From positions 1-45,737 of the forward strand of contig JAAYIY010000052.1 of the NCBI GenBank assembly GCA_012523185.1: 45,737 nt of DNA, given 5' to 3'. The DNA comes from Clostridiales bacterium (GTDB lineage Bacteria > Bacillota > Clostridia > Oscillospirales > Acutalibacteraceae). This document shows positions 7,088 to 14,165 of the stretch, piece by piece. Every line of letters begins with the position of its first letter. Position 1 is the stretch's first letter. The notes below the pieces were generated by a model. That model ran no database searches and was not told the DNA's origin. It was given only the letters and a program-made list of their open reading frames with translations. Position numbers and translations under genes: made by a program.

Positions 7088-8389
7088 TTAAAATCCTCCC
7101 TTCACGGCTGTCGACACAATCTCGTCGTCGGTCAGGTAACGCGCGGTGGTGTATGTGCGCAGCTTGTTAGAGTTTGTTATTACGGCCTTTTTGCCGCAAA
7201 GCGGGTTGTTCATGTACATCAGCGGACAAATGCTCGTGAGCTTTATGCCGAACCCCGTCAGCTTGCCGTGAGCCTGCCCGTTTTCTTTTATGAATCTGTC
7301 AAGCACCTCCGGCGCCGCCGTTAGTATGACGGACATTCCCACCTTTGATTTCCCTTGTTTTTCAAGCTCTTTTTCAAAGCGCTCCGCCCACTCACCCAGC
7401 TGAGCAAAAGTAAGGTGCGGACACCCGATGAAGCAGCGCGCCGGTTTCGCGTCGTGGTTTGACTCCCAGGCGCCGATTTTAGGATAGCTGTTTTTGACCC
7501 TTTCAAGCTCCTTGTCGTCAATAGTATATGTCTTGGCGCCCTCGTGTATAAGCGCTTCGCCCTGCTCGACCGCCTCCGGTGTCAGGTTTTCGACATGATA
7601 AAGTCCCACGGCGCCGTTTGAGGCTGTCGCCGCGCCCATATCCTTGAGATAGGCCTTTGTTTTGTCGTCAAGCTCCGTGCCGATAAATTTGTCAAGCCCC
7701 TTTATAAACGGAACATCCTCCATCACCTTCATCCCGATGGCGGAGCCGAGTATCTGCGCTTCGGGCTTTTTCGATGTTTTCACCTCGATTATCCACGACG
7801 CCTTTCTGCCCTCGTCTGTGAGCAAGTCAAACTCCGGAACCTTGCCGAGAATCGAGCCGAAAAGCTCTATTATGCCTGAATTTCTGTTGCAGCGCGCGCC
7901 GAGAACGGAGTTCGCGTAAACAACAGCCGACGATTCCGCCCACGACAGCACATCGCCTTTTTTCGGCGTGTTGCCGACCTCGTCAAGATAGCAGGTGCAG
8001 GTGAATGATTTGGAGCTTTTCAGCCCGAGCTTTTTAAGCTGCTCCTCATAAGGCGCCTGCATTCCGTATATTACTTTGCTGAAAATGAGCCTTTCAAGAA
8101 AGTTACATTTGACATTGTCGTAATCAATGGGGCGCGGGTCGACTGTGAATGTCTCGTCAACCTTCAGCCCCGCGTCGATAAGCTCATCCATAATAGAAAA
8201 CACGGGCTTTAAAACGGAGATGCCGAAGCTTGTGACAAGGTGACCCTTTCCCGTCACGGGGACAAACCTTTCGGCGTTGAACGCATCTCCGTAAAGCACA
8301 AGCGATTTCATAACCTTTGCCTGCGTCTCTCCGGCGGAGCCGTTAAGAATTCCCTCCTCCTCGGGAGTCAGCTTCATGTTGTATTTCAT
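7088..8389 (-). CDS. Aconitase X large (catalytic) subunit
   Basis: A 433-residue protein of the AcnX catalytic family (DUF521, PF04412). Visible family features are the N-terminal LTPEEEGILNG, the SFTCTCY and GARCNRNSG cysteine segments expected to hold an iron-sulfur cluster, and HLTFAQLGEWAE toward the C-terminus. It should form a dehydratase with the small subunit encoded next. ATG 8389 is preferred because AAAGGAGG lies seven bases upstream; an earlier ATG at 8410 overlaps the preceding stop and reads through the ribosome site. Neighbours are an interrupted flavin ene-reductase upstream and the swivel subunit downstream, suggesting a dehydrate-then-reduce pathway (inference). Confidence 0.9.
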   Translation of the reverse strand: MKYNMKLTPEEEGILNGSAGETQAKVMKSLVLYGDAFNAERFVPVTGKGHLVTSFGISVLKPVFSIMDELIDAGLKVDETFTVDPRPIDYDNVKCNFLERLIFSKVIYGMQAPYEEQLKKLGLKSSKSFTCTCYLDEVGNTPKKGDVLSWAESSAVVYANSVLGARCNRNSGIIELFGSILGKVPEFDLLTDEGRKASWIIEVKTSKKPEAQILGSAIGMKVMEDVPFIKGLDKFIGTELDDKTKAYLKDMGAATASNGAVGLYHVENLTPEAVEQGEALIHEGAKTYTIDDKELERVKNSYPKIGAWESNHDAKPARCFIGCPHLTFAQLGEWAERFEKELEKQGKSKVGMSVILTAAPEVLDRFIKENGQAHGKLTGFGIKLTSICPLMYMNNPLCGKKAVITNSNKLRTYTTARYLTDDEIVSTAVKGGF

Positions 8390-8406
8390 CCTTCTTCCTC
8401 CTTTTA

Positions 8407-10686
8407 TCATAAGTTAAGGGCGCATCTGTACCCCGACTTTGTCGCCTCAAAGACCTTGCCGCTTTGGAAGCTGTCCCCGATATTATATACCTCCGTCGTG
8501 TTCATCTCGCTTTGCAGCCGGAGGAAAAGGCTGTCGTCGGCTATCCCGCCGCACGCTAAAACGATGAGATCCGCCGGAATGAACTCCTCGAAAATTTCCT
8601 CCTTTATCTTTGCCGCAAGCGGGTTAAGGATGTTTTCGGGAAGAATGGGACTCCAAGAAAGATAAGGATCGGGCACAGTCTTTGACCTGTTGCGAAGCAC
8701 CTTTACACCGCCGTTGCCGGCGATTCCGCCGCCGCCGAACTCTGCAAGCTTCGTGCAGTTTAAGAGCTTTATTCCCGCGTCGTACATATATTTCAGCAGA
8801 TATCCCCTATTAGCCGTGCAGACATGGTTCATAAAGTATGGCGTCATCTCGACGACGACAACCTCTTTTCCCATCTCCTTGTTAAGGAAGTAAGCCGTTT
8901 CGCATCCCACAACGCCGCCGCCGATAACAACAACCTTATGCGCCGCTTCCGCCAGCTCGGGGTTGTCAAGCAGCTCGACAGCCTGACAGACATTGGCGCT
9001 GTCCGCGCCGGGGAGATTAAAAATGAAATCCTTTGTGCCGGCGGCGACAACGACCTTGTCAAAGCCCTCGCTTTTCAGAAGCTCGGACGTCGCCTCGGTG
9101 TTCAGCACAATATTGAGATCGCTGTCCCTGACGGCGCGCAGGCTCATGTCCTTAAGGTAAGCAATGTAATTGGCGATGTCAAACTTGATTTTCGGCACAC
9201 TTCCGGGGTTGAGGCGCCCGCCGATTCTGCCGCTTTTTTCAAACAGGGTGACCTCGTGCCCCCTTTGGGCGGCCGTTACGGCGCAGGTTATGCCCGCCGG
9301 GCCGCCGCCGATAACGGCTATCCTCCGCGGCTCCTCCGCCTTAGGCGGCTGTTCCGCGAAAATCTCCTCAAATGCCGTTCGCGGGTTAACGGCGCACTGC
9401 GGATGCCCGCCCTCGACAAATTCGTTAATGCACGCCTCCTGACAGCCGATGCAGGGGCAGATTTCGCTCACTCTTCCCGTCTTTGCCTTGTTTGGCCATT
9501 GCGGGTCTGCAAGGAGCGGGCGGCCAAGCATAATCATGTCGCAGAGCTTGTCGCGCAGGGCGCTTTCCGCAAGATCAGGGTATCCGAGCTTGCCCACCCC
9601 GACGACGGGGACGGGAACGCCAGCGTTTGAAAGTATGTTATTTTTTTCAAAAAAGTCCTTCGTAATCTTCGCGATGTCAAGGAAACAGCCGGGCGGCATG
9701 GAGCCGGGCGGGTGCGGCAGCCACCAGTTATCGTAACAACCGAGATCAACATCAAAAATATCGACGCCGGCCGCGACAAGATTTTTCATGTAATCAAGAG
9801 TCATGTCGATAGTCCTGCCGTTTTTGAATTTCCTCAACGACTTGTTGTCCATCTTATCGCCGTATGTTTCGTTAAGTGCCAGCGAAAGATCAATGCGGTA
9901 CATAATCGGGAAACAGTCGTTTGTCCGCTCCCTGATTTTTTTGACCATGTCGATTCCGAATCTCTGCCAATCGGCGTATTTGCCGAATTTGCGGCGGTTG
10001 AATGCCGGGTGTGTCTTTTGCTCTATCAGCTATCCCTCATGCCCGTGCAGGTAAACACCCTCAATGCCTATTGCCATCGTGTCCGCCGCCGCCTGACCGA
10101 TGTTGTTGATAAGCTTATGTATCTTCATTCCGGAAAGCGGCAGGCACGGCACCTGCGGCATATACCAATTCGGGTTTAATGACGCGGAGTTCGGAAACTT
10201 CATTTCGTTTACAAGACACTGCGGATTTCCGACCCTGCCGAGCCCTGCCGAAATCTGGATAAACACCCTTGCGCCGTAAGCGTGGCAGCCGGCGGCAAGG
10301 TCCCTCCAGCCTGAAAAAACAGTGCGGCTTCTGTCAATCCTCGGAAAGTATGAAAGCTTTCCCATCTCGGTGATTGAGTTGTCGATGCCGTGGGAAACGG
10401 GAACAAGGCCGGTGGTGATAAGCCCCACGCCGCCCTTTGCCCTTTCCACAAAATAGGCAATCATCTTTTCGTTTGGCCTGCCTGTCTCCTCGCACATTGA
10501 TATGTTGCCCATGGGCGCCATGACAAGCCTGTTTTTGACTGTCATTTTGTTGATGCGGATTGGCGAAAACATTTCATCGTAAGGGTAAAGCTCCGAGGTC
10601 ATTTTCCCTTCGTTTCGAGTCTTCCCATCCTTGAACCAGTCGCCGTAAAAATCGACAAGCTCCTGAATCTTTTTGTCCTTATTCAA
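8407..10686 (-). pseudogene. Old-yellow-enzyme/2-enoate reductase family gene interrupted by an in-frame TAG
   Basis: One continuous frame of 759 codons broken only by TAG at 10032-10030 (codon 219). Upstream, residues 1-218 form the first half of an OYE TIM barrel (MFSPIRINKMTVKNRLVMAPMG). After the TAG it resumes at once with LIEQKTHPAFNRR and runs 540 codons to its proper end. It carries the 4Fe-4S motif C412-x2-C415-x3-C419-x11-C431 and two Rossmann motifs (IGGGPAGI near 459; VVVIGGGVVGCE later) for FAD and NAD(P)H. Family members such as BaiCD, FldZ and enoate reductase read HEGY or GGYL here, so the TAG replaces the expected Tyr codon. It starts at TTG with AAGGAGG seven bases before. 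Mutation, sequence error or readthrough are all possible. Confidence 0.85.
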
Positions 10687-10870
10687 TAATAGCCCTCCTT
10701 TGGGTTAATAATTTGCGTTTTCAGCCGAAAAATCCTCTCCGGCGCCTGCTTTCGCGCACGTCAATCCAGTGTCTGTTCTTCGCCTAAAACAGCCGTCAAA
10801 GCCGCGGCGGCGCGGCAAAACAAAACAGTCCGCCGTTCACTCGATTGAAAAAGACCATGCAGACAATATG

Positions 10871-10876
10871 ATTATA
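10871..10876 (-). promoter_or_regulatory. Probable extended -10 promoter of the aconitase X operon
   Basis: On the minus strand, TATAAT preceded by TGT gives an extended -10; no good -35 is present at 16-18 bases. Transcription would begin near 10864, leaving a leader of about 178 nt before the TTG at 10686. I recognise no riboswitch in that leader. Confidence 0.5.
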
Positions 10877-10937
10877 ACATGAGTTTTCGATTTTGCATAG
10901 CAAAAAAATAAACTTTACACGTTCAAAATCAAAAAAG

Positions 10938-10995
10938 TTAATTCCCAAAGTAAGTTCCACAGTGGACGGGGGCGTGGAATTCACTTTGGGAATTA
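10938..10995. repeat. Long imperfect hairpin, possible small dispersed repeat
   Basis: Arms 10939-10960 and 10974-10995 are inverted repeats of 22 bases (TAATTCCCAAAGT on the outer side, TTCCAC on the inner side), broken only in the central AAG/TTC triplet. The 13-base loop is AGTGGACGGGGGC. No T-run follows on either strand, so it is not a simple terminator. It sits upstream of the aconitase X operon promoter. Confidence 0.6.
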
Positions 10996-11042
10996 GCGTT
11001 TGCCGTCTTTTACTTTAAACCTTGCCGGTTTTAAATAAAAAA

Positions 11043-11077
11043 GCCGCCCTCCGGGACTGCTGCTCCTCAAAGGCGGC
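11043..11077 (-). terminator. Terminator downstream of the phosphatase gene
   Basis: GCCGCC (11043-11048) pairs with GGCGGC (11072-11077); on the minus strand the stem is followed by TTTTTTATTT. It is probably the original terminator of the radical SAM/phosphatase operon, now separated from the stop codon by the 180-bp inverted-repeat element. Confidence 0.65.
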
Positions 11078-11115
11078 AATTGTTGTCTGATTGGCGGCGC
11101 GATGTGGTGAAAGTC

Positions 11116-11295
11116 TTAAGGCAACACCGCACAATGATTGTTGTGCGATTGCGCCGTCAGGTTTTTCGTCAGATTGTCTAAAAAACGCAGGCAATACTTT
11201 GTGTATTGCCGAGCATTTTGGGGCGATATGACGGGAAAGATGCAAGCAAGCGTACAACAAAGGCTTCAGCCGCTCATTGCGCGGTGTTGCCTTAA
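11116..11295. mobile_element. MITE-like 180-bp inverted-repeat element
   Basis: The ends are 22-base terminal inverted repeats matching at 21 positions, beginning TTAAGGCAACACCGC at 11116 and mirrored up to 11295. Inside are two perfect hairpins: CGCACAA/TTGTGCG (11128-11147) and GGCAATAC/GTATTGCC (11190-11210). No credible protein is encoded; the 81-codon frame across it is a by-product. TTAA at both ends could be part of the repeat or a target duplication. The right end overlaps the last bases of the phosphatase gene. The sequence reminds me of interspersed repeats in Oscillospiraceae genomes, which I could not verify. Confidence 0.7.
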
Positions 11296-11993
11296 AGAAT
11301 GTCGCCGTTGTTGTAAGTCGTGGGCATGTCCGATTTCAGTATGTGCGACATATCGCTGTAGCACAGGCATACGGGAGCGCAAAATCCGTCGGCGCCCGAC
11401 TTAAACCGAAGAATCGTGACACCCGTGTGAGTTATGTCAAACGAGGGCCAAAGCATCGGCGCGGGAATGTTCAGCAGGTGTGATATCCATGTCGTGCCGA
11501 AGCCGTGATGGCAAAACACGGCGATTCGCTCGTCATTCGGCCTTTCGGCAAAATAATGTCTGCCTTCCCTGCGATATCCTTGACGGCGAATGAAGTCGTC
11601 TGAATTTTTGACAATCCTTTCATAGCCTTCCTTTACGCGCAAGCCGCTGAAAACCTCGTCCTCATACCAGCGCATACCGAGCCGGTGCCAGTCGGTCTCA
11701 AGCATACGGCGCTCATATTTGCGAAAGACCCAGTCCTCGCCGTTTTCATCGGAGACAGACATATCAACCCACGAGAGCCATTCGCTTGTCCACTCCTCAA
11801 CTTGATATGACATTCCGAGCATATCACAAGTCGGCTGCGCCGTCGCGCGCGCCCTGCCCATCGGCGACGAATATATCTTGTCAAAGCCCTGCGAAAAGCG
11901 GCTTTTGAGCGCCTGCGCCTGCTCAGCCCCCTTTTCTGTCAAGGTGTCTGTCACATAGATTGGGTCGCCGTGCCGTATGATGTACAAAAGCAT
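11292..11993 (-). CDS. Histidine phosphatase (phosphoglycerate-mutase-like) superfamily protein
   Basis: A 233-residue branch-1 histidine phosphatase. The N-terminal YIIRHGDP is the RHG catalytic motif with the phospho-accepting histidine; SSPMGRARATA supplies the second arginine and FCHHGF the second catalytic histidine. Members act on many small phosphates or phosphoproteins, so the substrate is open. The gene begins 13 bases after the radical SAM gene and is likely cotranscribed with it. The TAA stop lies inside the TTAA end of the MITE-like element, so the insertion may have replaced the native C-terminus. The region 12-40 residues after SSPMGR is unusually tryptophan-rich. Confidence 0.85.
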   Translation of the reverse strand: MLLYIIRHGDPIYVTDTLTEKGAEQAQALKSRFSQGFDKIYSSPMGRARATAQPTCDMLGMSYQVEEWTSEWLSWVDMSVSDENGEDWVFRKYERRMLETDWHRLGMRWYEDEVFSGLRVKEGYERIVKNSDDFIRRQGYRREGRHYFAERPNDERIAVFCHHGFGTTWISHLLNIPAPMLWPSFDITHTGVTILRFKSGADGFCAPVCLCYSDMSHILKSDMPTTYNNGDIL

Positions 11994-12006
11994 TTTATAT
12001 CCTCCG

Positions 12007-13947
12007 TTATTTTTTGTTGGCGCCGCCGTCGGCTGTAAAGCTTTGTTTAAGGTTCAAAAAGATGTTTGAATCGCCCTTTCTCCCAAACCACACAATTTCG
12101 CGCGCGAAATCAATCCAGTTCGCGGGCACAGATGAAAATGGGATTTGAAGCGTGTTTTCGCTTTTTTGCAGCGGAACGCGCTCATTTTTGTAAGCCGAGC
12201 GGAAGTATCCGAAAAAGTCATATTTGAAACGCGCCTCCTCATCATCCCTGAAAGGCGCCTTCAGCACGCTTTGCTGATATTTGAGAAGCTGTCGGAATAT
12301 GCTGTCGTCTTTGTCGAACCATCTGTGCAAAAATGGCAGAATCTCGTCATAAAACTCGTCGATGTCGGAAATGATGTCAAGGTATGCCCCTTCCTCAAGC
12401 GGCCAAATCAGATTGCCGTACTTTTCATTATAATATGTGAGCGCGTTTTTTTCTTCGAGCACGCCGAACAGCGTATCTTCTATTTTTTTGAACGCTTTTC
12501 CGCTGATTGTGCCGCCGTTTTTTTCAAGCCACAAAAGCAGCCCCTCATAAAAAAGGCAGTAAGGAACATCTCTTTCCATCCGCAGGAAAATCGCAAAGCA
12601 CTGAAGAAGCCCAAGGTTGTGAAAAACTCTGACACAGTTTGAAAACATATGACTTTTCAGCCACATTTCGGAATTCATCGAGGACGTTTCGACAATTATC
12701 CTTGACGAGCCGGAAACAACGCCGTCAAGCTGCTCGCAGTGGTATTGATTGAGCGGTGTTTTAACTGTTTTTATCTTGTGCTTTTCGATGTATTCGGGAT
12801 TGCCCATCTCCGAATTAATCAGCACCTCACAGTTGAAAACATTGATTGAAAAGTGCTGACCCGATTCGAGCAGAAGGCACAGCCCGTCGCGGAAGCTTTC
12901 GTAAGTTTCACCCGGCAGGCCTAATATAAATTCGGAGTATGCCACTATACCTGCCTCGTTGTAGCGCGACATCAGCTCCTTGTATTTTTCGACGCTTATA
13001 TTTTTTCTGCCGATGCTGCACAGCGCTTCCTCGGACATTGTCTGAAAAGACACTGTCGCGCCCTTGCTCATGTTGACCTCGTTAAACCTTGATACAATCT
13101 TAAAGACGCGCTCTATGTTGTTTTTTGCGTATGTCGCTTGAAACTTCTGCGGAAAGCCTGTTTTTTGCTTTGCTTGTATGAACGCCTCGGCTATATCAAT
13201 GTCGCGTTCAAACATACCGAAGTTGGCGTCGGAGCAGTAGCAATACTCGATTTTGTTGTCGGAAAACCATTTGATTTCGTCAAGAATTCTTTTTATGGGA
13301 AACTTTCGGACGCTTGTGTTCAGCTCGCCCCAATCGCAGTAAGCGCAGCGGTAAGGGCAGCCGCGGTTTGACTCAAAAAGTCCGTTGAAAACAAGCTCTT
13401 TTTCAGTGGCAAGCATGTCGTCGAAAAGTCCGCAAAGGTAAGGTGACGGGTAGTTTTCGGGATAGTCCGAAAAAGCGGAGTTTGAAATTACCTGCCCGTC
13501 TTTTCTGTATGATATGCCGTTGATTCCGTCAAAATCATTGCCGCCGCCCAGTCTCTTAAGCACTTTTGCAAAGCCCGCTTCGCCCTCTCCGTGTAAAAGC
13601 ACGTCTATGAAAGGGTATTCCTCAAGATAAGCGCCGCCCGGCGGAACCTGATGACCGCCGAAAATTATGGTGCAGTCGCGGTGCTTTTCTTTGAGCCGCC
13701 GCGCAAGGAGGAGGTTGTATTCATAGTTCCACATATAGCAGGAAAAAGCCGCGACAGACGGACTGTCGAGCATAATAAGCGCCTTGTCAATATCTTCTCT
13801 TTTGTATATAAACTGCCCCAAATGAAAACGCTCGTTTATCTCCGGAAACTGCCATGCATATGCCGCCAGCACGCCTGCCGCATATGGAAAATAAATCGAG
13901 TTTCCGTATGTGCAATCGGCCTGTATTAAATAAACATTCTTTTTCAT
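12007..13947 (-). CDS. B12-binding-domain-type radical SAM protein
   Basis: A 646-residue protein with an N-terminal Rossmann-like region of the cobalamin-binding type (residues 1-160), though without a recognisable DxHxxG cobalamin-ligand motif. A radical SAM core follows, with the cluster motif in RGCPYRCAYCDWG (C-x3-C-x2-C). The CDWG variant is frequent in anaerobe proteins of unknown reaction. EFILGLPGETYESF is the usual glycine-rich strand of the core. About 250 C-terminal residues are not assigned. It likely modifies a lipid, peptide or tetrapyrrole-like substrate, but nothing local decides which. GAAAGGAAA precedes the ATG, and the phosphatase gene follows after 13 bases. Confidence 0.85.
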   Translation of the reverse strand: MKKNVYLIQADCTYGNSIYFPYAAGVLAAYAWQFPEINERFHLGQFIYKREDIDKALIMLDSPSVAAFSCYMWNYEYNLLLARRLKEKHRDCTIIFGGHQVPPGGAYLEEYPFIDVLLHGEGEAGFAKVLKRLGGGNDFDGINGISYRKDGQVISNSAFSDYPENYPSPYLCGLFDDMLATEKELVFNGLFESNRGCPYRCAYCDWGELNTSVRKFPIKRILDEIKWFSDNKIEYCYCSDANFGMFERDIDIAEAFIQAKQKTGFPQKFQATYAKNNIERVFKIVSRFNEVNMSKGATVSFQTMSEEALCSIGRKNISVEKYKELMSRYNEAGIVAYSEFILGLPGETYESFRDGLCLLLESGQHFSINVFNCEVLINSEMGNPEYIEKHKIKTVKTPLNQYHCEQLDGVVSGSSRIIVETSSMNSEMWLKSHMFSNCVRVFHNLGLLQCFAIFLRMERDVPYCLFYEGLLLWLEKNGGTISGKAFKKIEDTLFGVLEEKNALTYYNEKYGNLIWPLEEGAYLDIISDIDEFYDEILPFLHRWFDKDDSIFRQLLKYQQSVLKAPFRDDEEARFKYDFFGYFRSAYKNERVPLQKSENTLQIPFSSVPANWIDFAREIVWFGRKGDSNIFLNLKQSFTADGGANKK

Positions 13948-14004
13948 ATAATTTCCTTTCGGCGCATGAAACTTAATTATAAAACAAAAAAAATATACTC
14001 ATCC

Positions 14005-14033
14005 ATTATAACCTTGCCACTATTTTATAATAA
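14005..14033 (-). promoter_or_regulatory. Possible promoter of the radical SAM/phosphatase operon
   Basis: On the minus strand TATAAT (14010-14005) is preceded at 17 bases by a weak -35 TTATTA. The position fits a leader of about 50 nt. The -10 is perfect, the -35 is poor. Confidence 0.4.
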
Positions 14034-14131
14034 AACACCGCTAAAATCAAGTGCGAATGCTTTTATGTGTTCACAAGGGTTTGTCAATAAATCCGCCAAC
14101 GCTGCCGCAAACTAAAATAAAGCGGCGGTGC

Positions 14132-14160
14132 TTGACAGCAAGTTTGATTTTTAATATAAT
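14132..14160 (+). promoter_or_regulatory. Perfect consensus promoter, leaderless configuration, for the fkp-like gene
   Basis: TTGACA (14132-14137), exactly 17 bases, TATAAT (14155-14160). Only five bases (TGATA) separate the -10 from ATG 14166, so transcription should start at or within a base or two of the A of the ATG. No ribosome site exists upstream that could be transcribed. Confidence 0.8.
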
Positions 14161-14165
14161 TGATA

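Noticed and set aside
8824-9630. A 268-codon open frame on the plus strand across the ene-reductase gene
   Set aside because: It is antisense to a strongly conserved coding region with clear cofactor motifs and has no domain of its own; high GC at third positions creates such shadows.
10687-10864. A riboswitch in the leader of the aconitase X operon
   Set aside because: The leader is GC-rich and can fold, but I could not match it to glycine, THF, SAM or other consensus cores.
11015-11260. An 81-codon minus-strand frame inside the MITE-like element
   Set aside because: It crosses the terminator and follows the internal hairpins of the repeat; such frames come with the repeat and no ribosome site was seen.
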